Assembly: GCA_003170295.1 (NCBI GenBank)
Contig: PNAJ01000134.1
Location: forward strand, 1 to 64,000
Length of the DNA: 64,000 bases
Source: Bryobacterales bacterium
Lineage (GTDB): Bacteria; Acidobacteriota; Terriglobia; Bryobacterales; Bryobacteraceae
Reading direction: 5' to 3'
A program made the position numbers and the translations under genes. Of the stretch, positions 10,139-19,075 are shown piece by piece. The notes under the pieces are model-generated. The model saw only the letters and a program-made list of their open reading frames with translations. It was not told the DNA's origin and did not search any database. Each line of letters opens with the position of its first letter. Position 1 is the stretch's first letter.

Positions 10139-10546
10139 TTATTTCTTCTGCATGATGTCTTGAATAAGATCGTCATGCACCTTGGCAACGCGATCGTGCA
10201 CGCTCATGACAAACGTGCGATCGTCCGCATCGACAGCCTGTGCGAGCCCCGCCAGTCGCCGCATCAGTTCCCGCGTCTTTAGCTCCGCGCGCTTAAAAAA
10301 TTTCGGATTCCGCCGGGCGCTTTTGCCCGAATCGACCAGCGACTGATACGCCAGATCCACTGAATCGCGCAACTCCTCTAAACCCGCCTTGATTTTCTCG
10401 GTGTCACCCGCCGTCGACGCATCGCGTGCCAAATCCATCGCCGCCGAAGCGTTTTCGAGCGCCCTCTCACTCCTCCGTTCCAGGTTCGGCTCCAATTTTA
10501 TCGCCGCCAGATCGAACGCGAGGCACAAAATCAACAGGGATTGCAT
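10139..10546 (-). CDS. Small secreted helical protein, unknown function
   Basis: A 135-residue protein with a short hydrophobic N-terminus (MQSLLILCLAFDLAAI) that is probably a signal peptide, then an all-helical charged body. No recognised domain and no cysteine cluster in the mature part. It sits 3 bases downstream of the TPR gene and 9 bases upstream of the 215-residue gene, all on the minus strand, so the three are co-transcribed. The weak similarity of layout with its downstream neighbour hints at related helical-bundle folds, which is only a guess. Confidence 0.68.
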   Translation of the reverse strand: MQSLLILCLAFDLAAIKLEPNLERRSERALENASAAMDLARDASTAGDTEKIKAGLEELRDSVDLAYQSLVDSGKSARRNPKFFKRAELKTRELMRRLAGLAQAVDADDRTFVMSVHDRVAKVHDDLIQDIMQKK

Positions 10547-10549
10547 AAA

Positions 10550-11758
10550 CTACCGTTTGTCCAGCTGGTCTCGAATAATCCGGGCTCGTTGGCGCGCCTT
10601 AAACTCTTCATCCGGATTCTTCCCCTGGCTGGTCTCCAAAAACTTATTGTAAGCGCCCAGCGCCTCCTTGAGTTGATGCAGATGGTCGTAGGAAATCGCG
10701 CGGAAATACAATTGCCCGCTTGTCTCGACGCCCAGCGCGCGCAATCGGTCCAGCGCCACGATTCCTTCCGCATAATTCTGATTGATCACCAGAACCGCGC
10801 TCAGCTCCTTCCATGCTTCGATCGAATCGGGTTTTATTTTTGCGGCCGCCGAAAACTGTGTCGCCGCCGGCCCGATTTTATGAAGATTCAGCAGCAGGCG
10901 CCCCGCGAACATGCGAACATCGTAGGCCTGCGGCTCGGCAGCCACCAGTTGCGCGGTGACCGCGAGTGCTCTCTCATCTTGCTTGGCCATCGAATATGCC
11001 TGCGCCAGAGCTACGCGATTGGCCGCTGTCGGAGATTTTTCCACCGCCGCCTCCAGCGCGGCAATCGCGGCTGTCGCGTCGCCAGAAGCCAGCAGCAGCG
11101 CGCCCATGTGTTCTCGCGCTCCCGGATCGTCGGGAAATTCCCGGTACAGCGCGATCGCCCGATCCCCCTGATGACCCGCCTCGTAGAGCGACGCGAGTTC
11201 CAGTAGATAGCTCTTGTACTTCACGTTTAGCGCCGCGGCCTTGCGGAAGTGTGGTTCGGCATCGGCAAGCTTCTTCTCGCGCATCAGGGACTGCGCCAGG
11301 CCCCACTCCGCGTCAGCCGAATCGGGCTTCAGAGCGACTGCGGCGGTGTAAGCTGTCTCTGCCTCCGCCAACGCGCCGGTTTCCCGCAATGCGTCGCCGA
11401 GATAGAAAACCGGCCGGAATTCCTTCGGCCTCTGCTCAACCGCAGCCTTCAGCGGACCGATCGCCGCAGCCGCGTCCTTCGAGCGCAGAAGGGAAATCCC
11501 CAAGTTGATCTCGGCCTCGTACAGTCCCGGCTTCAATTCGAGCACCGCTCTATACTGCGGGATCGACTCCGCGTCCTTGCCGAGAAAGCTGTACGCCAGC
11601 GCCAGATTGAATCGTGCGCCATAGTCTTTGGGATCGACCGCGATCGCCTTCGTGAATAGATCCACCGCCGCGTCGTACTTCTGTGCGTCGAGCGCCTTCA
11701 GTCCTTCCGCCGAAAAATCGACGGACTGCGCAAGTAAAGCCGCGAGCAACACCCACAT
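10550..11758 (-). CDS. Exported tetratricopeptide repeat protein
   Basis: A 402-residue protein with a signal peptide (MWVLLAALLAQS) and about ten TPR units covering nearly the whole length; typical unit stretches are ALDAQKYDAAVDLFTKAIAVDP and YGARFNLALAYSFLGK. TPR superhelices bind other proteins, so a scaffold role outside the cytoplasm is likely. It is the first gene of a three-gene operon. Upstream, a TAGAAT (11770-11775, minus strand) lies 11 bases before the ATG and may be its -10 box, but no good -35 is seen. Confidence 0.85.
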   Translation of the reverse strand: MWVLLAALLAQSVDFSAEGLKALDAQKYDAAVDLFTKAIAVDPKDYGARFNLALAYSFLGKDAESIPQYRAVLELKPGLYEAEINLGISLLRSKDAAAAIGPLKAAVEQRPKEFRPVFYLGDALRETGALAEAETAYTAAVALKPDSADAEWGLAQSLMREKKLADAEPHFRKAAALNVKYKSYLLELASLYEAGHQGDRAIALYREFPDDPGAREHMGALLLASGDATAAIAALEAAVEKSPTAANRVALAQAYSMAKQDERALAVTAQLVAAEPQAYDVRMFAGRLLLNLHKIGPAATQFSAAAKIKPDSIEAWKELSAVLVINQNYAEGIVALDRLRALGVETSGQLYFRAISYDHLHQLKEALGAYNKFLETSQGKNPDEEFKARQRARIIRDQLDKR

Positions 11759-11801
11759 ACTCGATTTTCATTCTATCGTGTCGCTCGAGACCTGGCGCGC
11801 T

Positions 11802-11848
11802 TGTGGCGCGAGCACTCGTGCGTGCCGCGTCGACACTGGTGTCGCCGC
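11802..11848. repeat. 47-bp dispersed repeat, copy 1
   Basis: Nearly identical, in opposite orientation, to 55205-55251; by eye only two of 47 positions differ. Internally it holds two small palindromes, GCACTCGTGC and CGACACTGGTGTCG. It lies in the 130-base gap between a minus-strand TPR operon and the end of the GNAT gene. Confidence 0.8.
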
Positions 11849-11888
11849 CTCGAGCGCTTCCACTCAACCGTTAGCTGCGGAAAAAGCA

Positions 11889-12677
11889 CTAGCGCGTCAG
11901 GTAGACCGTAAATTTCGCGACGTCCCGAAAACCCATCCGCCGGTACAGTTCATGACCCGCTTCCGTGGATTGCAGCAGGAAAGGCTCCACGCTCGACTGT
12001 GGCCGCGATGCCGCCGCCGCCGCGCGCAGCAACGCTTCTCCGTACCCTAGATGACGATGAGAAGGGATCGTGGCCAGCGAGTAAATGCCCAGCGCCCCGG
12101 CAGCCTCCACCATCGCCGCGATGGCGATGGGCCGCCCGTCTACCAGCCCGACGAAACCTCTGTATGCTCCGCGCCACGCTGTCTCCGGCCCGTACACCGC
12201 GTTCGCGATCCCAGGGGGAATCTCGAAACACACTGAGGTGATTTCCGCGAACGCGCATCGGGTCTTCTCGTCGTCGACCGGCACGCACTCGATCTTCGGC
12301 AGTGGCCGCACCGGTGACAGCAGTTTCGATGCGACCATCCCAGGAGGGTGCGAAATCGGACGCAGCCCGAAATCGTGGCAGATCTGCCGGGCTTTGCGGC
12401 GCGTCGATGCGTCGAGCAAATCCTCGCACAGCCAGAACGACCACCGCTTGGTGCGCTGCTTGAAATATCTTGCCGCCTCCGTCAGCGCCGCGTCCAAGCC
12501 TCCCTCGCTTGCGGTCGCTGGCCCTGTCAACAAAGAAATGTTGAACACGCCATATTCGAGTCCCGAGTACATCGCGACGGTCCGGTCGAGCGCCCGCACC
12601 TCGCCTGTTCCCGTCGCCTCCCCGAAGAAGCGCATTGCACAGCGCAGATTTTCTTCCACCAGCAGGAACTCTCGCAT
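11889..12677 (-). CDS. GNAT-family N-acetyltransferase
   Basis: A 262-residue protein whose C-terminal part (about residues 130-262) has the GNAT fold: GLVDGRPIAIAAMVEAAGALGIYSLATIPSHRHLGYGEALLRAA contains the R/Q-x-x-G-x-G/A acetyl-CoA loop as HRHLGYGEA, and LYRRMGFRDV is the usual last strand. The substrate is unknown. I take the ATG at 12677, five bases after the priA stop; an in-frame start at 12734 would overlap priA by 52 bases. It is the third gene of the minus-strand VOC-priA-GNAT group. Confidence 0.86.
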   Translation of the reverse strand: MREFLLVEENLRCAMRFFGEATGTGEVRALDRTVAMYSGLEYGVFNISLLTGPATASEGGLDAALTEAARYFKQRTKRWSFWLCEDLLDASTRRKARQICHDFGLRPISHPPGMVASKLLSPVRPLPKIECVPVDDEKTRCAFAEITSVCFEIPPGIANAVYGPETAWRGAYRGFVGLVDGRPIAIAAMVEAAGALGIYSLATIPSHRHLGYGEALLRAAAAASRPQSSVEPFLLQSTEAGHELYRRMGFRDVAKFTVYLTR

Positions 12678-12682
12678 CGCGG

Positions 12683-15106
12683 TTAGAGAATCGTCATTGG
12701 ATCCACGTCGATCGTCAGCGACGTGGGATTCCACTTCTCCGCCAGAGCGAATCGGCGCGCCTGGCCAAGAATTTCATTAAGGCGTTTTCGGCTCGACGTC
12801 TTGATGAGCATCTGATAACGATACTCGTTCTTGAGCCGCGCCAGGGAAGCGGCCGCCGGCCCCAGAATCTTCACACCCTCGGGCGCCGGATTCAGCAGAC
12901 GGCCCAGCGCCGCGCTTCGCCCCAATGCCTCCTCTTCGCGAGTGCCGCGCACGATCACGTTGGCCAGAGCGCCGAAGGGAGGATAGTGCATCAGGCGTCG
13001 GAACTCGATCTCTTTCGCGTAAAACTTCTCGTAATCCTGCTCCGCCGCATAGCGGATCGCGTAGTGATCCGGATTGATCGTCTGCATCAGCACGATCCCA
13101 GGTGCGGTCCCTCGGCCCGCACGGCCGGCCGCCTGCGTCAGTAGTTGAAACGTGCGTTCGGCGGAACGAAAGTCGGGCAGGCCCAGCCCAGTGTCCGCGC
13201 TGACGATGCCCACCAGCGTGACGTTCGCAATATCGTGACCCTTGGCGATCATCTGCGTGCCGACTAAAATATCAAACTCGCCCGCTCGAAACTTGGCTAA
13301 TATGGCTTCGTAATCGCGTTTCCCGCCCGTGGTATCGCGATCGATGCGTGCGATGCGTGCTCGTGGAAACGCTCCGTGCAGCTCATCCTCCACGCGCTCG
13401 GAGCCCAGGCCGACGAACTGAATATGATCGCTATCGCACTTGGGGCAGCGTTCCGGCACGCGCGAGGAAAAATTGCAGTAATGGCACAGCATCCGCCGGT
13501 CGCGGCGATGAAACGTCAGGGTGACGGAGCAGTTCGGACATTCCAGGCGCTCACCGCAGGCGCGGCACGTCATGAAGGTCGAAAAGCCGCGGCGGTTCAG
13601 CAACAGCATCGTCTGCTCGCCGGCTTCCAGGCGACCTGTGACGGCGGTAATTAAGGCCCGTGAAAACGTCGCCTGCTTGCGTGTCTCGAGGAATTCTTGC
13701 CGTGTATCGATCACTTCGACTTTGGGCATCGGCCGGCTCTCCACGCGCTCCGGTAATTCGAGCCGCTCATACTTTCCTCGCTCGGCGTTGTAACGGCTTT
13801 CGAGACTCGGGGTCGCGGAGCCGAGAATCACAACCGCGCTCGCGTCGCGCGCCCTGACGATTGCCACGTCGCGGCCGTGATAACGCGGCGATTCCTGTTG
13901 CTTGTAACTTTGATCGTGCTCCTCGTCGACGATAATCAAACCGAGATTCTGCACCGGCGCGAACACTCCGGAGCGCGTCGCGACGACTACTCTTGCCTCG
14001 CCCGACCGGATGCGTCTCCACTCCTGCGCGCGCTCGGAATCGTGAAACGCGGAGTGTAGAATGGCGACGTTCGCTCCGAATCGATGATGAAACTGCCCCG
14101 CCACGGCAGGCGTCAGCCCGATCTCGGGCACAAGCATCAACGCACTGCGGCCCAGCGCGAGAGCCGCGTCGATGGCCTTGAGATAAACTTCGGTCTTGCC
14201 GGAACCGGTGACGCCCTGCAACAGGAACGTCTGGAATTGTTTCGCGTCGAGCGCCGCTGCAATGCGATCAAACGCCGCCTGCTGATGCGGATTGAGCGCA
14301 TGCGGGGCGCGAAAAGGAAACTGCGATGTGGCGACCGCCTCGAGCGTCAGCCTCACCAGGTCTCGGCGCGCCAGCGCCCGCGCCGCCGTGCTCGCCTTAC
14401 CGACCGACTGCTCCAACTCGGCGACGTTGTGACTACCCGGGTGCAGCTCGAGATACGAAAGCAGCTCGCGCTCAGGCTTCGGAAGTTTTTCCACTGCTGG
14501 CCGCTTGATAAACTCAGCCCGCAGCCGCGCCGCGGACGCTCGCAAAGGATCGCGCTCCGCCGCAACGTCCTCTACTTCGACGAATCCTTTCTTTTCGAGC
14601 GATCGCAGCACGACAGCGGCTTTTTTTACTTTCTGCGTCAGATACGACGCGGACATCGCGCGCGCATCCAGCAGTCGGAGGATCTCCCTCGCGGGATCCG
14701 CCGCTTCCGTCTCGTTCAAGTGAAGCTGCCTTGCTGCGTCACGCCCCGATTTCGTCAGTGAAAAAATCTTGCCTCTGCGAAGATCCCCGGCAAGCGGCGT
14801 CATTGCGCGCAACACTTCACCGAGCGGAGCACAATAGTACGACGAAATCCAATTGCCGAGCGTAAGCAGCTCCTCGTCGAGCACGGGTTCTTCGTCCAGC
14901 AGCCGCAACAGCTCGCGCGGCGGCGATATAGGGCGCTCGCGATGAGTACGCAGCACCACTCCGGCGAGCTTCCGCGTCCCGAAAGGCGCAAGCACGCGCG
15001 AGCCCGTCCGCACACGATGCCGCAGCGTCTCCGGCAGCAAATAGGTGAACACCTGATCGAGCGGCACAGGCAGGCTTACGTCGCAATAAACCGGATGTAA
15101 TTCCAT
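12683..15106 (-). CDS. priA: Primosomal protein N' (replication restart helicase PriA)
   Basis: An 807-residue PriA, which reloads the replisome at stalled forks. Seen in order: N-terminal DNA-binding domain, Walker A GVTGSGKTE, DEEH box (VDEEHD), the zinc-binding insert with paired cysteines (CRACGERLECPNC and CHYC...CPKC), helicase motifs including QAAGRAGRG, and the C-terminal domain. All eight zinc cysteines appear present. Full length compared with the family. It lies 8 bases after the glyoxalase-fold gene and 5 before the GNAT gene, a probable operon though the functions look unrelated. Confidence 0.97.
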   Translation of the reverse strand: MELHPVYCDVSLPVPLDQVFTYLLPETLRHRVRTGSRVLAPFGTRKLAGVVLRTHRERPISPPRELLRLLDEEPVLDEELLTLGNWISSYYCAPLGEVLRAMTPLAGDLRRGKIFSLTKSGRDAARQLHLNETEAADPAREILRLLDARAMSASYLTQKVKKAAVVLRSLEKKGFVEVEDVAAERDPLRASAARLRAEFIKRPAVEKLPKPERELLSYLELHPGSHNVAELEQSVGKASTAARALARRDLVRLTLEAVATSQFPFRAPHALNPHQQAAFDRIAAALDAKQFQTFLLQGVTGSGKTEVYLKAIDAALALGRSALMLVPEIGLTPAVAGQFHHRFGANVAILHSAFHDSERAQEWRRIRSGEARVVVATRSGVFAPVQNLGLIIVDEEHDQSYKQQESPRYHGRDVAIVRARDASAVVILGSATPSLESRYNAERGKYERLELPERVESRPMPKVEVIDTRQEFLETRKQATFSRALITAVTGRLEAGEQTMLLLNRRGFSTFMTCRACGERLECPNCSVTLTFHRRDRRMLCHYCNFSSRVPERCPKCDSDHIQFVGLGSERVEDELHGAFPRARIARIDRDTTGGKRDYEAILAKFRAGEFDILVGTQMIAKGHDIANVTLVGIVSADTGLGLPDFRSAERTFQLLTQAAGRAGRGTAPGIVLMQTINPDHYAIRYAAEQDYEKFYAKEIEFRRLMHYPPFGALANVIVRGTREEEALGRSAALGRLLNPAPEGVKILGPAAASLARLKNEYRYQMLIKTSSRKRLNEILGQARRFALAEKWNPTSLTIDVDPMTIL

Positions 15107-15114
15107 CCGCTGCT

Positions 15115-15894
15115 TTACGGCTGGAACAGCGCGAACACCGCGCCCTGCGGGTCCGCCAGCACGGCGATGCGCAGCGATTTATCGACATTCATCGGCGGCA
15201 CGATCACGGTTGCTCCGCCGCCGCTCGCATTTGCGGTCGACGCATCCGCATCGGCAACCTGGAAATATGGCAGCCAGTGCGCCGGAACGCCCGGTTTGCG
15301 CATCATATCCGGTTGGATACCAGCGATGCCCTGCTCACCCGACATAATGTGAAGATACGTCGATTCGTCCTTATCCTTCCCTGGTATAATTTTCCATCCG
15401 AACAATCCTTCGTAGAATTGTTTCGCACGGAGCCGGTCGTTGGTGGTCAAATCCGCCCAGCAATAAGAATTGTTCTCGCCCATCACGCCGATTCCCTGGG
15501 TCTGCTTCGGTTGCCAGAGACAAAACGCAGCGCCCGTGGGATCGATGATCGCCGCCATCCGTCCGTTCGTGTAGACATCGAAAACTCCCGCCGGAAGTTT
15601 CCCGCCCAGTTCGACGGCGCGCGCGGCAGTCGCATCCGCGTTCTCTACCGCGACGTAGAGATTCCAGTGCGGCGGCACGCCCTGTGACCGCTCGGCCTCC
15701 CGCATCGTGTATCCAGCCGCGGCATCGCGTCCGTCCAGTTTGAACATCGTGTAGAAGTCGCCCGGCCCCATCGGATAGTCGACAAAAGACCACCCAAACA
15801 CTGAACCGTAGAAATGTTTGGCTGCATCCTGATCTGTCGTTGCCAGCTCCACCCAGCAGAACGTCCCCGGTGCATGCTTATCGATTTGCGGCAT
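15115..15894 (-). CDS. Two-domain glyoxalase/VOC-fold protein
   Basis: A 259-residue protein made of two VOC (glyoxalase/bleomycin resistance) halves, each starting with a typical strand: GTFCWVELATTDQDAAKHFYGSVFGW and NSYCWADLTTNDRLRAKQFYEGLFGW. Each half ends with a DPTGA/DPQGAVF.L stretch. Many such proteins are of unknown substrate; metal ligands cannot be assigned with confidence. I choose MPQIDKHAPGTF (ATG 15894) over an in-frame start at 15930, because a TATAAT box lies six bases upstream of this ATG, implying a leaderless or nearly leaderless transcript. Confidence 0.88.
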   Translation of the reverse strand: MPQIDKHAPGTFCWVELATTDQDAAKHFYGSVFGWSFVDYPMGPGDFYTMFKLDGRDAAAGYTMREAERSQGVPPHWNLYVAVENADATAARAVELGGKLPAGVFDVYTNGRMAAIIDPTGAAFCLWQPKQTQGIGVMGENNSYCWADLTTNDRLRAKQFYEGLFGWKIIPGKDKDESTYLHIMSGEQGIAGIQPDMMRKPGVPAHWLPYFQVADADASTANASGGGATVIVPPMNVDKSLRIAVLADPQGAVFALFQP

Positions 15895-15900
15895 GCAGTG

Positions 15901-15906
15901 ATTATA
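15901..15906 (-). promoter_or_regulatory. Putative -10 box of the VOC gene
   Basis: A perfect TATAAT on the minus strand ends six bases before the ATG at 15894, so the transcript would start at or near the start codon. No convincing -35 box is seen at the right distance, so this is weaker than the lexA case. Confidence 0.45.
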
Positions 15907-15922
15907 CAAATGGAACTGGGAT

Positions 15923-18103
15923 CTATGCACCGGCCTGGCGTTGTTTCATCCGCAAAACGCCGGCCTTCTGTTCCGCCTTGAGCCGATACATACGCTGATC
16001 GGCCACCGCGAGCAGCTCATCGGACGTCGTCCCGTCAGCGGGAAAGAACGCCGCGCCGAAGCTGGCATCCAGAACGTCCTCCTTGCACAAAGCCTTTCCA
16101 GTGGTGCGAACCGTTTCGCGGAATTGAGTAATTCGCGCCGCAATCTCGCCGGGTCCGATTCCATCCAACAGCAATACGAACTCATCTCCGCCCAGGCGGG
16201 CGACAAAATCCTCCGCGCGGCAGGATTTCCGTAACCGCTCCGCCACGCCCTCCAGTAAGCGATTGCCCATGAGATGGCCGAACCGGTCGTTCACATTTTT
16301 GAATCCATCCAGATCGCAGACGACCACCGCTCCCGGTGATCGGTTTCCATTCAATCGATCGGCGAGCGCGGCTGCGTTCGGCAATCCGGTCATCGCGTCG
16401 GTCACCGCTTGGTCCGCCGCGCGCTGGAATCGCAGCCCATTGGCGATCGCTCCCGAAAGTTTCGGCGCGATCGTCGACACGATGCGCGTATCCTCGGTCG
16501 TGAACCGCGCATCTTGAGCGCGATAGAGCGTCAGTGCGCCAACAAGACCGGCGTCGGCGAGAGGCACCGACAGCGCGTGACGAACCGTCGTCGTCGAAGG
16601 TGCGGTTCCAAGGTGCGCCAGTTCCCAGGACGCGTCTCCGTTAATGATCGGCTTTTGATTTGCCGCCACCCACCCTGACAACCCCCGCCCCATGGGAATT
16701 CGTAGCGAGGAGAATATCGCCACGTGGTCGCCTCCGATGTATTCCGCGACCAGCCGTCCTTCGCGTTCCACCCAGACCACGAATGTATCCATGGGCACCA
16801 GTTGCCGCAACGCCGGCTTGAGCGTGGCAAACGTCTCTTTCAGGTCCAGCGAGCCGCTGATCCTGCGCGTCAGATCGAACAACGCATTTGCCTCGCGCTG
16901 TGCCGAAAAAATCGAATCGACGAAGCTTTGATCCGGCGTCGACACCACCAGCTTCTCCCACTGCCTCTGCTTCTTGCGAAGCACCGCAATCACGCGCGGG
17001 TCGTAAGCGCCGCCACTCTCTGCGGCGACCCGTTCCAGCGCTTCCCTCACGTCGATTGCCTCTCTGTGCCTGCGCGGCGACGCATATGCATCCAGAGCGT
17101 CCACAGCGGAGAGAATGCGCGCGCCGATCGGTATCTGCGTCCCCTTCAAGCCGTTTGGATAGCCAGTTCCGTCCCATCGTTCGTGATGCGCCAGTACGAT
17201 CGGCGCGACCGGATATGGAAATTTCACCTGCTCCAGAATTTCCGCCGCCACTCCCGGGTGAATTTTCACCTTCTCAAACTCCTCCGGCGTCAGGGGACCA
17301 GGTTTGAGGATGATATGCTCCGGCACCGCTAACTCCCCGATGTCGTAAAGCAGGGAAGCGGCGCGCAGCGCCTCGATCTCGTGCGGCTCCAGACCGAGTT
17401 CCTTCGCCATTTCCATCGCATAGATCTGCACCCGGCGCGAGTGGCCGGTTACCGGCTGATCTTTCGCTTCGATCGCCATTGCCAGCGCTTCGATCGTACG
17501 CAGATTGAGGGACGCCGCCAACTTCCACTGCTTCTGCTGTTGCTCGAGGCGCCGCTCGTATAAACGATAGGACCACCAGGTCAGGTACAGCAGCGGCGCA
17601 AGTACTACCGAAATGGGAAATAGCGCCGCGATCCCCGCCGCCACCGGATAGTATGGAAACGACCATAGGTTTGAACGATTCCAGCGCAGCGCGCGCAGGG
17701 CGATGAAGCAGACGCCGGAGGCCATCATCAACCGCAGCGGTTCCGCAATTCGCGCCGCCGCCGCTCCGTGATAAAAAGATTGCGTCGCCAGGATCGCGAG
17801 TGCGCTGGAGCAGAGCGATCGCAACAACGTGCGCGGCTCCACCCGCGCCGGGTGCGTCACGGCATGGATGAACGTTGCAGATCCTGCCAATAGGAGAGTT
17901 TCCCGCCATCCCAGATGTGGCAGCGCAAGGATGATGAACACGAATCCCATCGTCGAGCCGTCCGCCAGATCCAGCCCGAACGCGAGCAACGCCAGCACCG
18001 AGTAGGCAAAATAAGAATCCCCGCTTTCTCCCGCGGAGATCCAAGCGGTCCCCACCAGGATCAGTACGATACTGATCCCAAGCCAGCTCCTGTACACCAA
18101 CAT
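15923..18103 (-). CDS. Membrane HD-GYP / GAF / GGDEF signalling protein
   Basis: A 726-residue c-di-GMP signalling protein. Order: six or so membrane helices (1-180), an HD-GYP domain (about 200-370), a GAF domain (about 390-540) and a GGDEF domain (about 555-715). The GGDEF motif is intact (ARLGGDEFVLLLDG), so diguanylate cyclase activity is likely. The HD-GYP part keeps HHERWDGTGYPNG and HSRRV but the key dyad reads LLYDIGEL (Tyr253-Asp254, with Glu for the usual Lys) instead of HDIGK, so phosphodiesterase activity is doubtful. It is transcribed away from the pseudo-ATPase gene at 18304. Confidence 0.92.
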   Translation of the reverse strand: MLVYRSWLGISIVLILVGTAWISAGESGDSYFAYSVLALLAFGLDLADGSTMGFVFIILALPHLGWRETLLLAGSATFIHAVTHPARVEPRTLLRSLCSSALAILATQSFYHGAAAARIAEPLRLMMASGVCFIALRALRWNRSNLWSFPYYPVAAGIAALFPISVVLAPLLYLTWWSYRLYERRLEQQQKQWKLAASLNLRTIEALAMAIEAKDQPVTGHSRRVQIYAMEMAKELGLEPHEIEALRAASLLYDIGELAVPEHIILKPGPLTPEEFEKVKIHPGVAAEILEQVKFPYPVAPIVLAHHERWDGTGYPNGLKGTQIPIGARILSAVDALDAYASPRRHREAIDVREALERVAAESGGAYDPRVIAVLRKKQRQWEKLVVSTPDQSFVDSIFSAQREANALFDLTRRISGSLDLKETFATLKPALRQLVPMDTFVVWVEREGRLVAEYIGGDHVAIFSSLRIPMGRGLSGWVAANQKPIINGDASWELAHLGTAPSTTTVRHALSVPLADAGLVGALTLYRAQDARFTTEDTRIVSTIAPKLSGAIANGLRFQRAADQAVTDAMTGLPNAAALADRLNGNRSPGAVVVCDLDGFKNVNDRFGHLMGNRLLEGVAERLRKSCRAEDFVARLGGDEFVLLLDGIGPGEIAARITQFRETVRTTGKALCKEDVLDASFGAAFFPADGTTSDELLAVADQRMYRLKAEQKAGVLRMKQRQAGA

Positions 18104-18178
18104 TATTGATGGGAGAACAGAAGCAGGTCGTATGCCATGCGTAAACCACTGTCAGTGATAACGGACGGCGCCTTCATT

Positions 18179-18215
18179 GAGACAGAATGTCTCCACGCTT
18201 GCGACACTCTGTCTC
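18179..18215. repeat. 13-bp inverted repeat between divergent signalling genes
   Basis: GAGACAGAATGTC (18179-18191) and GACACTCTGTCTC (18203-18215) form a 12 of 13 inverted repeat around an 11-base spacer. It lies between the divergent HD-GYP/GGDEF gene and the pseudo-ATPase gene, so it could be a shared operator rather than a terminator; there is no T-run. Confidence 0.55.
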
Positions 18216-18303
18216 TAGGCCCAACTTGTGTTTGCCGATCGCCCTTCATTTCCCGCATTGCCCGCTGTGGAAATGCGCGTGCAATGTAGTCTGCGTGGCA
18301 AAT

Positions 18304-18981
18304 ATGAAGCGAGAATCTAGATTTTGTTCCGAGGCGGATCGAGTAGAACTATCTCTCGGTCCGATCTATGCCTTTGTTCCGGCGCATGGAGGGTCCAGGG
18401 CGGGTGCGGTTGCGGAGCAGTTGAGCCGCGCCTTGTCGGAGGTCCCTGGCTTCTCTGTGTTGCTCGCTGGATTTGCCGCCCGTGAGTATTCTTTGTTGAG
18501 TCCCGCGGATTCTCCTCGTCGCCTCGACGGGCAAACCTGGGGCGCCTTCGTTTTCGATTCGCAGGGCATTGACGTTCTCGATGCGCGTGAAGTCTATCCT
18601 CTCCAGCTTCGCCGCGTGCTCGAATTCGCCCAGCGCAAATATAGAATCGTCTGCGCCGACGTTGCGGGAGCGAAGGAGGCGCACTCCCTCGAAACGGTGC
18701 GGGCCGCTGAGTGCATCTTCGTTGTCAGCGCCTCGGACCGTGCCTCGTTGGAAATGGCCCGCGAAAAAAGAGATTGGCTGCACTCGATGAATCTCAGCGA
18801 TCAATGCGGCCTGCTTCTCGAACGCGTCCCCGGCGGACTCACGTCGGAACAGGCCGAAGAGATCACGGGCCTGCCGATGTGCAGCCTCACCGATCGCGTC
18901 GAGTATATAGAGCGCCTGGCAGGTTGGCTTGCCGCCGAAGAATCGTATTCCTCCGAGGGCGTCTACGCGCTCGTAAACTAA
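18304..18981 (+). CDS. MinD/CpaE-like protein with degenerate P-loop
   Basis: A 225-residue protein resembling the P-loop half of CpaE/MinD-type ATPases: a strand-loop start GPIYAFVPAHGGSRAGAVAEQL matches the deviant Walker A region, followed by FSVLLAGF and RIVCADVAGA strands and later QCGLLLERVPGG and ITGLPM. Both lysines expected in the KGGxGK[ST] loop are missing, so ATP hydrolysis is unlikely. CpaE-like proteins place machines such as pili at the pole; the partner here is unknown. The start ATG 18304 is chosen because the domain begins soon after; an earlier in-frame ATG at 18187 adds 39 unlikely residues. Confidence 0.72.
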   Translation: MKRESRFCSEADRVELSLGPIYAFVPAHGGSRAGAVAEQLSRALSEVPGFSVLLAGFAAREYSLLSPADSPRRLDGQTWGAFVFDSQGIDVLDAREVYPLQLRRVLEFAQRKYRIVCADVAGAKEAHSLETVRAAECIFVVSASDRASLEMAREKRDWLHSMNLSDQCGLLLERVPGGLTSEQAEEITGLPMCSLTDRVEYIERLAGWLAAEESYSSEGVYALVN

Positions 18982-19008
18982 GATTCGCCCGCCACATCGA
19001 AAACCGCC

Positions 19009-19056
19009 TCTGGTAGGGCGGCCAATTTTGGCTGCAGCCGTCTTGCAGGCGGCTCT
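19009..19056 (+). repeat. REP-like intergenic element, copy 2
   Basis: Second copy of the element seen at 9433-9480, in the same orientation. Again it lies between convergent genes (plus-strand gene ending 18981, minus-strand gene ending 19076), and its end (AGCCG...GGCGGCT) can form a hairpin, so it may act as a two-way terminator. Confidence 0.75.
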
Positions 19057-19075
19057 TCTCTTGTAAATAACTGCT

